From contig NZ_JBKBEX010000009.1 of assembly GCF_047303325.1 (NCBI RefSeq), forward strand, positions 62,001 through 126,000: a DNA stretch of 64,000 nucleotides, given 5' to 3'. Shown here piece by piece: positions 41,498 to 51,467 of the stretch (position 1 is the stretch's first letter; every line of letters starts with the position of its first letter). Source of the DNA: Polaromonas sp047303325. Its GTDB lineage: Bacteria; Pseudomonadota; Gammaproteobacteria; Burkholderiales; Burkholderiaceae_C. The notes beneath the pieces are model-generated. The model was given only the letters and a program-made list of their open reading frames with translations, had not been told where the DNA came from and searched no databases. The translations under genes and the position numbers were made by a program.

Positions 41498-42700
41498 TCA
41501 GCAGGTGGCGGGAATGGCTTGCAGCTCGGTCTTGTCGCGCGACAGGCTGTACAGCGTGACGGCGATGCCCGCCACAGTGATCAGCGCGGCCAGCCAGCTC
41601 AAACCCCCCAGGCCGAAGGAGCTGCTCACGACCAGGCCGCCCAGCCAGGCGCCCAGCGCATTACCTACATTGAACGCGCCTATGTTGAGGCTGGCCGCAA
41701 GGTTCTGGCCGGCGCCATGCGCCTGCTGCAGCACGCGCATTTGCAGCGGCGCGACGGTGGCGAAAGAGGCTATGCCCAGCAGCCCGACGAAGAGCACCGT
41801 GGCCACCGGTGAGTGCAGCACAAAACCCATCGCGCCCAGCACCAGCGCCGTCGCGCCCAGGGTGACAAGCAGGGACATACGCAGGCCGCGGTCGGCCAGG
41901 CGTCCGCCCAGCAGGTTGCCGATAAAGATGCCGCCGCCGAACACCAGCAGGATGGGCGACACCGCGGCTTCGCTAAAGCCGGTGAGCCGGGTCAGGATGG
42001 GCTGGATGTAGGTAAAGATCGCGAACACGCCGGCAAAACCGAACACCGTCATCAACAGGCCCAGCATGACTTGCGGGCGGGCCAGCCCGGCCAGTTCCTG
42101 GCGGATGGAACCATTGCCGTTTTCTGCGGCGCTGCGCGGCACAAAGACCGCCAGCACCAGGAAGGCCAGCAGGCCTATCAGCGCCACCCCCCAGAAGGTG
42201 GCGCGCCAGCCGTAGTGCAGGCCCAGCCAGGCACCCGCCGGCACACCGAGCAGGGTGGCGAGCGACAGGCCGCTGAACATGATGGCAATCGCCGAGGCCT
42301 TGCGTTCGGGCGCAACCAGGCCTGTGGCGACGATGGAGCCCACGCCGAAGAAAGTGCCGTGCGCCAGCGAGGTGATCACGCGCGCCGCCATCAGGCTGGC
42401 GTAGTCGGGCGCCAGCGCGCAGGCCAGGTTGCCCAGTGTGAAGATGGCCATCAGCGCCAGTAGCACGGTTTTGCGCGGCAGCTTGCGCGTGGCCAGCGTC
42501 AGCACCGGCGCGCCCACCGCCACGCCCAACGCATAACCTGAAATCAGCAGCCCGGCCGAAGCGATGCTGACGCCCAGGTCTGCCGAGACCTGCAGCAGCA
42601 GGCCCATGATGACGAACTCGGTCGTGCCTATGCCGAAGGAGCCGGCGGTGAGGGCTAGCAGGCCCAAAGGGAGTGAAGGGGGTGGTTTTTGCGCAGCCAT
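41498..42700 (-). CDS. MFS transporter, AraJ/sugar-efflux type
   Basis: A 12-helix major facilitator of 400 residues. GIGTTEFVIMGLLLQVSADLG and the SGYALGVAVGAPVLT stretch in the first two helices are typical of the AraJ/YdhP/NepI group of proton-driven exporters. ASLNIGAFNVGNALGAWLGG lies near the C-terminus. The gene is divergent from a LysR regulator, the usual arrangement for an inducible exporter. The exported compound is unknown. Confidence 0.9.
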   Translation of the reverse strand: MAAQKPPPSLPLGLLALTAGSFGIGTTEFVIMGLLLQVSADLGVSIASAGLLISGYALGVAVGAPVLTLATRKLPRKTVLLALMAIFTLGNLACALAPDYASLMAARVITSLAHGTFFGVGSIVATGLVAPERKASAIAIMFSGLSLATLLGVPAGAWLGLHYGWRATFWGVALIGLLAFLVLAVFVPRSAAENGNGSIRQELAGLARPQVMLGLLMTVFGFAGVFAIFTYIQPILTRLTGFSEAAVSPILLVFGGGIFIGNLLGGRLADRGLRMSLLVTLGATALVLGAMGFVLHSPVATVLFVGLLGIASFATVAPLQMRVLQQAHGAGQNLAASLNIGAFNVGNALGAWLGGLVVSSSFGLGGLSWLAALITVAGIAVTLYSLSRDKTELQAIPATC

Positions 42701-42795
42701 GGAAGTCGCCTGTGAAAAAAGGAAGATAAGGAAGATGCGACTAGTGTGGAGACGAAGCGGTATCTTGACTAGAATGGCCTGAAGACAATCATTTG

Positions 42796-42808
42796 TGAAT
42801 TCAATTCA
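42796..42808. promoter_or_regulatory. putative LysR operator
   Basis: TGAATT-C-AATTCA is a 13-bp dyad in the divergent gap between the MFS exporter and the LysR gene, 27 bp before the LysR start. LysR proteins usually bind such dyads near their own promoter. Confidence 0.45.
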
Positions 42809-42835
42809 TAATAATCCGGCCAAAATAGCTCCACC

Positions 42836-43780
42836 ATGCCCCGCATAGACGTCAACCGCTCCGGCGAAATGGAAGCCTTTGTCCAGGTGGTGGACAAGGG
42901 CGGGTTTTCGGCCGCCGCGCGCCAGTTGTGCATGACGCCTTCGGCCGTCAGCAAGCTGGTCACCCGGCTGGAGGCGCGGCTGGGCACGCGCCTGGTCAAC
43001 CGCTCCACCCGCAAGCTGCAGCTCACGCCCGAGGGCACGACGTTTTACGAACAAAGCACGCGTGTGCTGGCCGACATGGACGAAGCCGAGCGCGGCGCGG
43101 CTGCCGGCGCCATGCCGCGCGGGCGCGTCAGCATCAACGCCAGCATGCCGACCGCGCACTGCCTGCTGCTACCGCTGGTGCCGGCCTTTCACGAGCGCTA
43201 TCCCGACATCTCGCTGGACATCACGCTGACCGACCGCGTGGTCGACCTGCTGGACGAACGCACCGATGTGGCGATACGCTGGGGCGCGCTCGCCTCGTCC
43301 CAGCTGGTGGCGCGGCACCTGGGCGATACGGCGCAGCACATCGTCGGCAGTCCGGCCTACCTGGCGCGCCACGGCACGCCGCGAACCCTGCAAGACCTGG
43401 AGGCGCACCAGCGCCTGGCCCACACCTTCAAACGCAATATGCATTACTGGCCGGTGCGCGTGGACGGCCAGATCCAGCAATTGCCGATTACCGGCTACGC
43501 GCGCGCCAGCGACGGCGAGGCCTTGCGCCACCTGGTGCTGGCGGGCGCGGGCCTGGCCCGCATGTCCCTGTTCCATATACGCCGCGACCTGGACGCGGGC
43601 CGGCTGGTGGCCGTGGCCGAAGACCTCAACCCGGGCGAGCGCGAACCCATCCATGCGGTGTTTGTCGGCCGCGGCGGCCGCCTGCCGGCGCGTGTGCGCG
43701 TGCTGCTGGATTTCCTGGTGGAGCAGGTCACGCAGGAAGTGCTCGATGCCGGCGGGGTGGGGCCGGATTACCTGCCCTGA
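42836..43780 (+). CDS. LysR-family transcriptional regulator
   Basis: A 314-residue regulator with an intact N-terminal HTH (AFVQVVDKGGFSAAARQL, then CMTPSAVSKLVTRLEARLG) and a periplasmic-binding-like effector domain (PDISLDITLTDRVVDLLDERTDVAIRWG, in part). It has a slightly unusual Cys at the start of the recognition helix. It is divergent from the MFS exporter gene and probably regulates it. Confidence 0.93.
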   Translation: MPRIDVNRSGEMEAFVQVVDKGGFSAAARQLCMTPSAVSKLVTRLEARLGTRLVNRSTRKLQLTPEGTTFYEQSTRVLADMDEAERGAAAGAMPRGRVSINASMPTAHCLLLPLVPAFHERYPDISLDITLTDRVVDLLDERTDVAIRWGALASSQLVARHLGDTAQHIVGSPAYLARHGTPRTLQDLEAHQRLAHTFKRNMHYWPVRVDGQIQQLPITGYARASDGEALRHLVLAGAGLARMSLFHIRRDLDAGRLVAVAEDLNPGEREPIHAVFVGRGGRLPARVRVLLDFLVEQVTQEVLDAGGVGPDYLP

Positions 43781-43906
43781 CGGTCCCGGCGACTGGTAGC
43801 CGGCACTACTAGGTACAAGCCACTAGATAGCTTTCCCTATGGTTGCCTGCCCTGGACCTGCCCTAGCATTCCCGTATGGGGCCGCTCCCGGCCATGGAGA
43901 ATTACT

Positions 43907-44395
43907 ATGCACCGCCTTTCGTTTCGCACCCTGGGATTTGCCTTGTTGCTGCTGTCATCGGCCGGTATCAGCCTGGCGCAGGATCGCTTCACGCCCTCAG
44001 CCGACGGCCAGGAAGTCACCGACAGCCGGACCGGCCTGATCTGGAAGCGTTGCGCCGAAGGCATGGTCTTCAAGGGCAAAACCTGCACCGGTCAGGCGGT
44101 TTTCATGAACCATCCCGATGCGGCCGCGCGCGCCAAGGCGGCTTCGGCGCCGGATGCCGAATGGCGCATGCCCATCCTCAAGGAACTCTCCAGCATTGTG
44201 TCGGCGCGTGAGGCCGAGGAAAACAAGGCCGCGATAGACCCCAATGCCTTTCCCGCCACGCCGGTGGCCCGCTTCTGGACTTCCAGCAGCACCGGCCCGG
44301 GCTATTTCACCTTTGTGGGTTTCAGCGATGGCAGCGCCGGCGAAGCTCCGCGCGCCACGTCCGCCGCGGTGCGCCTGGTGCGCGGCGGGAAGTAA
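43907..44395 (+). CDS. secreted DUF1566 (Lcl C-terminal-like) domain protein
   Basis: A 162-residue exported protein: Sec signal peptide (LGFALLLLSSAGISLAQ) followed by one DUF1566 domain with the diagnostic VTDSRTGLIWKRCAEG, EWRMPILKELSSIV and FWTSSSTGPGYFTFVGFSDG elements and a closing VRLVRGG. Such domains occur in bacterial surface or binding proteins; one Cys pair (CAEG/CTGQ) may form a disulfide. The function is unknown. It is convergent with the CurA-like reductase, 3 bp between stops. Confidence 0.82.
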   Translation: MHRLSFRTLGFALLLLSSAGISLAQDRFTPSADGQEVTDSRTGLIWKRCAEGMVFKGKTCTGQAVFMNHPDAAARAKAASAPDAEWRMPILKELSSIVSAREAEENKAAIDPNAFPATPVARFWTSSSTGPGYFTFVGFSDGSAGEAPRATSAAVRLVRGGK

Positions 44396-44398
44396 GAA

Positions 44399-45433
44399 CT
44401 ACTCTTTCGCGACCTGTAACACCAGCTTGCCGAAGTTCTCGCCGTTGAAGAGCTTGAGCAGGGTTTCGGGGAAGGTGTCCAGGCCGACGACGATGTCTTC
44501 CTTGCTTTTCATGGTGCCGGCCTTGAGGTAGCCCGCCATCTCGGCCACACCGACGTGGTAGCGGTCGGCATAGTCGAACACCACGATGCCTTCCATGCGG
44601 GCGCGATTCACCAGCAGCGACAGGTAGTTGGCCGGGCCCTTCACGGGCGTGGTGTTGTTGTACTGGCTGATCGCGCCGCAGATGATGATGCGGGCCCCGC
44701 GCGCCAGGCGCGCCAGCACCATGTCCAGGATTTCCCCGCCCACGTTGTCGAAGTAGATGTCTATGCCCTTGGGGCAGTATTCCTTGAGCCCGGCGCGCAC
44801 GTCGCCATTTTTGTAGTCGATGCAGGCATCAAAACCCAGTTCATTGACCACCCAGTCGCACTTGGACTTGCCGCCGGCGATGCCCACTACGCGGCAGCCC
44901 TTGAGCTTGGCGATCTGGCCCACGGTCTGGCCTACGGCGCCGGCCGCGCCAGACACCACCACGGTTTCGCCCGCCTTGGGCAGGCCCACTTCCAGCAAGC
45001 CGAAGTAGCCGGTCATGCCGGGCAGGCCCAGCACATTGAGCCAGGACGTCAGGCCCAGGCGCGGGTCTATCTTGAACATGCCGCTGCGCTTGATCTGGTC
45101 GGCCGGGATCAGGCAGTACTCCTGCACGTCGAGCGCGGCGTTCACATAGTCGCCCACGGCAAAAGCCGGGTTCTGCGAGGCGATCACCTTGCCCACGCCG
45201 CCGGCGCGCATCACGGCGCCGATTTCCACCGGCGGGATGTAGCTCTTGGCGTCGTTCATCCAGCCGCGCATGGCCGGGTCCAGCGACAGGTACAGGGTTT
45301 TGACAAGCACGCCACCCGGGCCGGGTTCGGCCACGGGTTCGGTGGTGAAGCTCCAGTTGTCGCGCGTGGGCAGGCCGACGGGGCGGCTGGCCAGGCGAAT
45401 CTGGTGGTTGCTCAGGCTGGTGATGGCGCTCAT
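44399..45433 (-). CDS. NADPH-dependent oxidoreductase, CurA-like MDR family
   Basis: A zinc-independent medium-chain reductase of 344 residues. The N-terminus NHQIRLASRPVGLPTRDNW is typical of the CurA/leukotriene B4 12-hydroxydehydrogenase group, which reduce activated C=C bonds of enones. The nucleotide-binding segment VVVSGAAGAVGQTVGQIAKLKG (in part) and the DIYFDNVGGEILD stretch are intact. It is isolated between a convergent gene and the repeat-bearing gap before maiA. The natural substrate is unknown. Confidence 0.9.
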   Translation of the reverse strand: MSAITSLSNHQIRLASRPVGLPTRDNWSFTTEPVAEPGPGGVLVKTLYLSLDPAMRGWMNDAKSYIPPVEIGAVMRAGGVGKVIASQNPAFAVGDYVNAALDVQEYCLIPADQIKRSGMFKIDPRLGLTSWLNVLGLPGMTGYFGLLEVGLPKAGETVVVSGAAGAVGQTVGQIAKLKGCRVVGIAGGKSKCDWVVNELGFDACIDYKNGDVRAGLKEYCPKGIDIYFDNVGGEILDMVLARLARGARIIICGAISQYNNTTPVKGPANYLSLLVNRARMEGIVVFDYADRYHVGVAEMAGYLKAGTMKSKEDIVVGLDTFPETLLKLFNGENFGKLVLQVAKE

Positions 45434-45560
45434 GGGTGTCTCCGGGAGTGGCGAGTGGGCAAAACGGCCATGGTAGTGGCGGACTGCCCGCGCGTCAGTC
45501 GCCCACGCGATTGCCCTGCCACATGGTGGGCGCGACGGCGGGATGTATTTAACCCAGCCG

Positions 45561-45664
45561 GGGCCGCGGAACCGGCTTTGCCGGGCCGCAGGCGCAGCGG
45601 CCCCCTTTCGTGATGAAAGGGGCAGGGAGATGCCGCAGGCTCACGAAGTGCGCGACCGTGGGGC
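45561..45664. repeat. dispersed intergenic repeat, copy B
   Basis: Contains CCGCGGAACCGGCTTTGCC followed by GGGCCGCAGGCG, the same core as the right arm of the copy at 32907-32975, then CCCCTTTCGTGATGAAAGGGG as a local hairpin and CTCACGAAGTGCGCGACCGTG. It fills the gap before the maleylacetoacetate isomerase-like gene. Confidence 0.75.
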
Positions 45665-45683
45665 CATGGTTTATGCTTTAGAG

Positions 45684-46322
45684 ATGAAACTCCACAACTA
45701 TTTCCGCTCGTCCGCATCGTTTCGTGTACGCATCGCGATGGAACTCAAGGGTCTGAGCTACGACTACATCCCCGTGCACATCGCCAAGGGCGAACACAAG
45801 CTGCCGCCCTATGCCGGCCTGTCCGCCGACACCCTGGTGCCGCTGCTTGAAGTCGATGGCGAAAAACTTTCGCAGTCCATGGCCATCATCGAATACCTGG
45901 ACGAAAAACACCCCACACCGGCCCTGCTGCCGGCCGATGCGCTGGGTCGCGCCAAGGTGCGCGCGCTGGCCCAGTCGATTGCCTGTGAAATCCACCCTGT
46001 CAACAACCTGCGCATCCTCAAATACCTGGTCAAGGAGCTCAAGCTCGATGAGGCCGCCAAAAACGCCTGGTATGTCCACTGGTGCCGCGAAGGGCTGGAG
46101 GCCTTTGAACGTCAACTGGCGCAACTGCCGGCATCCACCTATTGCTACGGCAATACGCCCACGCTGGCCGACTGCTGCCTGGTGCCGCAGATATTCAATG
46201 CCAAGCGCTTCAATGTGAGCTTTGACGGCCTGCCGCGCACCATGGCCGCGTTTGACGCCTGCATGGCGCTGCCGGCCTTCCAGAAGGCCCAGCCTTCGGC
46301 CTGCCCCGACAACGAGGCTTGA
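45684..46322 (+). CDS. maiA: maleylacetoacetate/maleylpyruvate isomerase (zeta-class GST)
   Basis: A glutathione-dependent cis-trans isomerase of 212 residues. The zeta-class signature SSASFRVRIAMELKGLSY near residue 8 and the thioredoxin-fold VPLLEVDGEKLSQSMAIIEYL (in part) are present, with the C-terminal helical domain (CEIHPVNNLRILKYL). The enzyme acts on maleylacetoacetate in tyrosine catabolism or on maleylpyruvate in the gentisate pathway. Because no other isomerase is seen near the gentisate operon, and no homogentisate genes are in the window, the maleylpyruvate role is attractive but unproven. ATG at 45684 fits the family N-terminus. Confidence 0.9.
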   Translation: MKLHNYFRSSASFRVRIAMELKGLSYDYIPVHIAKGEHKLPPYAGLSADTLVPLLEVDGEKLSQSMAIIEYLDEKHPTPALLPADALGRAKVRALAQSIACEIHPVNNLRILKYLVKELKLDEAAKNAWYVHWCREGLEAFERQLAQLPASTYCYGNTPTLADCCLVPQIFNAKRFNVSFDGLPRTMAAFDACMALPAFQKAQPSACPDNEA

Positions 46323-46329
46323 GCTGCTT

Positions 46330-47106
46330 GTGCATGCGGATTGGCTGATTCCCGACTGGCCGGCACCGGCCGGCGTGCGGGCCGTGTTCACTACCCGGGC
46401 CGGCGGCCTGTCGGCCGTGCCTTATGACAGCCTGAACCTGGGCGACCACGTCGGCGACCTGCCGGCCAGCGTCGCAGCCAACCGCGCCCTGCTGCGCCAG
46501 GCCCTGGGCCGCCGCGCGGTTTTTCTGCAGCAGGTGCACGGCAGCGAGGTGATGGCGCTGGACGCCGGCACGGAAGACGGGATGCAGGCTGATGCCTGCA
46601 TGACAAAAGAGGCCGGTGTAGCCTGCACCATCATGGTGGCCGACTGCCTGCCGGTGCTGCTGGCGACGGATGACGGTGCCGTGGTGGCTGCGGCGCACGC
46701 GGGCTGGCGCGGACTGGCGGGGCAGGGCGGGCAAGGCGTGCTGGAAGCGACTCACGCAGCCATGAAGGCAGATACCCGCACCCTTGCATGGCTGGGGCCT
46801 TGCATTGGGCCTTCGGCCTTCGAGGTCGGCGCCGAAGTCAAGGCCGCTTTCGAAGCCGCCCAGCCTGAAGCTGCCCGCCTGTTTGCCCCTACCGGCGCCG
46901 GCAAATACCTGGCCGACCTGCCGGGCCTGGCGCGACTGCGTTTGCAGGCGCTGGGCATTACCCGCATCTATGGCAATGACGGCAGCGATGCCTGGTGCAC
47001 CGTGCGCAATCCCGTGCGATTTTTCTCGCACAGGCGTGACGCCGGGCCGGCGGGCAACGGCTTTGGCACTACGGGGCGCATGGCAGCCTGCATCTGGCGC
47101 GCCTGA
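46330..47106 (+). CDS. pgeF: peptidoglycan editing factor PgeF (laccase-domain/YfiH family)
   Basis: A zinc-dependent purine nucleoside or cell-wall-related enzyme of the YfiH family, 258 residues. Landmarks are VFTTRAGGLSAVPYDSLNLG, FLQQVHGSEV, MVADCLPVLLAT (active-site Cys), AAAHAGWRGLAGQ and GPCIGPSAFEVG, including the His/Cys zinc ligands. GTG at 46330 was chosen to match the family N-terminus (HADWLIPDWP); it lies 8 bp after the maiA stop. Frames starting earlier overlap maiA. In proteobacteria the gene often follows rluD, which is not seen here. Confidence 0.88.
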   Translation: MHADWLIPDWPAPAGVRAVFTTRAGGLSAVPYDSLNLGDHVGDLPASVAANRALLRQALGRRAVFLQQVHGSEVMALDAGTEDGMQADACMTKEAGVACTIMVADCLPVLLATDDGAVVAAAHAGWRGLAGQGGQGVLEATHAAMKADTRTLAWLGPCIGPSAFEVGAEVKAAFEAAQPEAARLFAPTGAGKYLADLPGLARLRLQALGITRIYGNDGSDAWCTVRNPVRFFSHRRDAGPAGNGFGTTGRMAACIWRA

Positions 47107-47116
47107 GGCGCGGCGG

Positions 47117-47404
47117 TCAGGGGCTATTGGGGGTTTCTTCCGCGGCGGGCGGGTGGGCTTGCGCGTTTTTCGCGCGGGCCGCGTCGGCATCTGCAGTTTG
47201 CTGCAGGAGTTCCTGCGCCGCGCGCTTTTTGAGGGCCTTGCTGCGCGCGGGCGCGCCCATCAGGTAAACCACCAATGCCACAGGCCCCAGTCCATAGAGT
47301 ACAAAGGTAAACACCGCCCCGAGAACCGTGCCGTTGCTGTTAGTCGCTTCGGCAACGCTCATCATGAGTACAACGTAAATCCAGGCGATGACAACCAAAT
47401 ACAT
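47117..47404 (-). CDS. small two-helix membrane protein of unknown function
   Basis: A 95-residue protein with two hydrophobic segments (LVVIAWIYVVLMMSV at 3-17 and FTFVLYGLGPVALVVYLMG, about 33-51), followed by a basic stretch and a charged Ala/Lys-rich tail ending in PPAAEETPNSP. No domain is recognised. It is divergent from phaC and its stop lies 10 bp from the pgeF stop. Confidence 0.7.
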   Translation of the reverse strand: MYLVVIAWIYVVLMMSVAEATNSNGTVLGAVFTFVLYGLGPVALVVYLMGAPARSKALKKRAAQELLQQTADADAARAKNAQAHPPAAEETPNSP

Positions 47405-47510
47405 AAATACTTGAAACTGTGCGTGCGGTCAGAAATTTTTAAAGCAAATCCTACGATACTGGTGGTGTGCTCAAAAGAGTCACCGAGACTCAATATGATC
47501 GGGGAGATAA

Positions 47511-49259
47511 ATGGATTCTGACGCAAACCGGGCCCAGGCGGCCCGTCAGATGCAAGAGACCTTTGCTGCGGGCCTGCAGCAGGCCATGGGGGCCATGACA
47601 AGCGGCATGCCGCCAGGCTTTGGCTTTCCCAACGGCGTGAGTGGTGCGAATGGCGTCCAGGGCCAGCCCCTGCTTCAGTTTGACCCGGCCAAGCTCCAGG
47701 AACTGCAGCAGCGCTACATCGCGGATGCCTCAGCCCTTTGGAACCAGGGCCTGCAGGAAGGTGCCGACACCTTGGTCGCTTCGGACCGCCGCTTTTCCAA
47801 CGAAGCCTGGAAAACCAACCCGGTCTCGAAATTTTCCGCTTCTACCTATTTGCTCAATGCCCGCACCCTGATGGAACTGGCCGACGCCGTGCAGGCCGAT
47901 GCCAAGACGCGCGCACGCGTGCGTTTTGCGGTCGAGCAATGGATGGCGGCCACGGCGCCCAGCAATTTCCTGGCGCTCAATGCCGAGGCCCAGCAAAAAG
48001 CCATCCAGAGTCAGGGTGAAAGCATCGCCCAGGGCATCACCAACCTGTTGCACGACATGAAGCAGGGCCATGTCTCCATGACCGACGAGCGCGTGTTCGA
48101 AGTCGGCAAGAACGTCGCCACCACCGAAGGCGCGGTGGTGTTTGAAAACGAATTCTTCCAGCTGCTCGAATACAAACCGCTCACGGCCAAGGTCTATGAA
48201 AAGCCCTTTTTGCTGGTGCCGCCCTGCATCAACAAGTTCTACATCCTGGACCTGCAACCCGAGAACTCGCTGATCCGCTATGCGGTCAGCCAAGGCCACC
48301 GCACCTTTGTGGTCAGCTGGCGCAACCCCGACGAGTCCATGGCCGGCAAGACCTGGGACGACTACATCGAACACGCCGCCATCAAGGCCATCGAAGTGGT
48401 GCAGGAAATCACGGGTGCGAAAACGCTGAACGCCCTGGGCTTTTGCGTGGGCGGCACCATCCTGGGCACGGCGCTGTCGGTGCTGGCCGCGCGCGGCAAA
48501 AAACCGGTGGCCAGCGCCACCTTGCTGACCTCCTTCCTGGACTTCAGCGATACCGGCATCCTGGACATCTTCATCGACGAGACCTCGGTCAAGTACCGCG
48601 AGGCCGAGATGGGGCAGGGCGGTTTGCTCAAGGGTCAGGACCTGGCTTCCACCTTCAGCTTTTTGCGGCCCAACGACCTGGTCTGGAATTACGTGGTGGG
48701 CAACTACCTCAAGGGCGAGACACCGCCGCCCTTCGACCTGCTCTACTGGAACAGCGACTCCACCAACCTGCCCGGGCCTTTTTACGCCTGGTATCTGCGC
48801 AACACCTATTTCGAGAACAACCTCGTCAAGCCCGGCAAGGCCGTGGTCTGCGGACAGAAGGTCGACCTGCGCAAAGTCGACATCCCGGTCTACCTCTACG
48901 GCTCGCGCGAAGACCACATCGTGCCCATAGGCGGCGCCTACGCCTCCACCCAGCACCTGCCGGGCCCCAAGCGTTTTGTCATGGGAGCCTCGGGCCACAT
49001 CGCCGGCGTGATCAACCCACCAGCCAAGAAAAAACGCAGCTACTGGACCCGCGACAAGCTGCCGCAGGGCAAATTCCCGGCCACCCATGCCGAATGGCTC
49101 AAGGGCGCTACCGAGCATCCCGGCAGCTGGTGGACGGACTGGTCGGACTGGCTCAAGGGCCATGCCGGCAAGCAGGTCTCCGCGCCCAAGGCCTACGGCA
49201 GCCGCAAATACCCGGTCATAGAGCCCGCGCCGGGCCGCTACGTCAAGGCCAAGGCCTGA
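47511..49259 (+). CDS. phaC: class I poly(3-hydroxyalkanoate) synthase
   Basis: Polymerises (R)-3-hydroxyacyl-CoA to PHA at the granule surface. The 582-residue length is typical of class I. The lipase-like box GFCVGGT holds the nucleophile Cys at about residue 312; the Asp in SREDHIVP and His in GASGHIAGVINPP complete the triad. The N-terminal domain (about 1-190) precedes the alpha/beta-hydrolase core. GGGAG lies close to the ATG. phaA follows after 70 bp and phaB later, so the cluster makes PHB from acetyl-CoA. Confidence 0.97.
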   Translation: MDSDANRAQAARQMQETFAAGLQQAMGAMTSGMPPGFGFPNGVSGANGVQGQPLLQFDPAKLQELQQRYIADASALWNQGLQEGADTLVASDRRFSNEAWKTNPVSKFSASTYLLNARTLMELADAVQADAKTRARVRFAVEQWMAATAPSNFLALNAEAQQKAIQSQGESIAQGITNLLHDMKQGHVSMTDERVFEVGKNVATTEGAVVFENEFFQLLEYKPLTAKVYEKPFLLVPPCINKFYILDLQPENSLIRYAVSQGHRTFVVSWRNPDESMAGKTWDDYIEHAAIKAIEVVQEITGAKTLNALGFCVGGTILGTALSVLAARGKKPVASATLLTSFLDFSDTGILDIFIDETSVKYREAEMGQGGLLKGQDLASTFSFLRPNDLVWNYVVGNYLKGETPPPFDLLYWNSDSTNLPGPFYAWYLRNTYFENNLVKPGKAVVCGQKVDLRKVDIPVYLYGSREDHIVPIGGAYASTQHLPGPKRFVMGASGHIAGVINPPAKKKRSYWTRDKLPQGKFPATHAEWLKGATEHPGSWWTDWSDWLKGHAGKQVSAPKAYGSRKYPVIEPAPGRYVKAKA

Positions 49260-49329
49260 GCACCGGCACGCGCGGCCCTGTCATCATTTTTTAAAAACCA
49301 CTCCAGAAACTTCAAAAAGGGAACACACC

Positions 49330-50508
<1,179 letters not shown>

Positions 50509-50647
50509 ACCAGGGATCACAATGTTCCAACCGGCACACATCGTGCATATGCAGTGACAGGCGCTGTGGCACGCGTTGGGACATTCAACGGTATTCAGGC
50601 AGTAAAAAAGTCAAAGACAGTTCACAAAATCAATCAAGGAGATCGCA

Positions 50648-51385
50648 ATGGCAAAAAAAGTAGCGTACGTCACGGGCGGCATGGGCGGCATTGGTACCGC
50701 CATCTGCCAGCGCCTGGCTAAAGACGGTTTCACGGTGATCGCGGGCTGCGGCCCCACGCGCGACTATGCCAAGTGGCTCGATGAGCAGAAGGCGCTGGGC
50801 CACACCTTTTACGCCTCGGTGGGCAATGTCGGCGACTGGGACTCCACCGTCGCGGCCTTCGACAAGGTCAAGGCCGAACACGGCCCGGTGTCGGTGCTGG
50901 TCAATAACGCCGGCATCACGCGCGACGGCCAGTTCCGCAAGATGAGCAAGGCCGACTGGGACGCGGTGATTTCCACCAATCTCAACAGCATGTTCAACGT
51001 GACCAAGCAGGTCATTGAGGGCATGATAGAAGCGGGCTTCGGCCGCATCATCAACATCTCCTCGGTCAACGGCCAGAAGGGCCAGTTTGGCCAGGTCAAT
51101 TACTCCACCGCCAAGGCCGGCCTGCACGGCTTCACCATGGCGCTGGCGCAGGAGGTCGCGGCCAAGGGCGTGACGGTCAACACGGTCAGCCCGGGCTACA
51201 TCGGCACCGACATGGTGAAAGCTATCCGCCCCGATGTGCTGGAAAAAATCGTCGCGGGTGTTCCGGCCAAACGCCTGGGCCAGCCCGAGGAAATCGCCTC
51301 CATCATTGCGTGGATCGCATCCGAAGAGGGCGGCTATGCGACCGGCGCCGACTTCTCGCTCAACGGCGGCCTGCACATGGGTTGA
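50648..51385 (+). CDS. phaB: acetoacetyl-CoA reductase
   Basis: An NADPH-dependent short-chain dehydrogenase of 245 residues that makes (R)-3-hydroxybutyryl-CoA for PhaC. The nucleotide motif GGMGGIGTAICQRL, the NNAGITRDGQFRKM segment, the catalytic Ser in INISSVNGQKG and Y-x3-K in YSTAKAGLHG are intact. AAGGAG precedes the ATG. A terminator follows 20 bp after the stop, closing the pha cluster; no phasin or phaR gene is seen. Confidence 0.96.
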   Translation: MAKKVAYVTGGMGGIGTAICQRLAKDGFTVIAGCGPTRDYAKWLDEQKALGHTFYASVGNVGDWDSTVAAFDKVKAEHGPVSVLVNNAGITRDGQFRKMSKADWDAVISTNLNSMFNVTKQVIEGMIEAGFGRIINISSVNGQKGQFGQVNYSTAKAGLHGFTMALAQEVAAKGVTVNTVSPGYIGTDMVKAIRPDVLEKIVAGVPAKRLGQPEEIASIIAWIASEEGGYATGADFSLNGGLHMG

Positions 51386-51404
51386 TCGCCTTCCGGGCGC
51401 TTGG

Positions 51405-51432
51405 TAAAAAACCCGCCTCGGCGGGTTTTTTT
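51405..51432 (+). terminator. terminator of the pha operon
   Basis: AAAAAACCCGC (51406-51416) pairs with GCGGGTTTTTT (51421-51431) around CTCG, with a T-tract. The A-run on the opposite side also lets it serve the convergent minus-strand gene. Confidence 0.9.
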
Positions 51433-51467
51433 ATGGCTCAGCGGAAAGAGGTAAGGACGCGAAAAAC

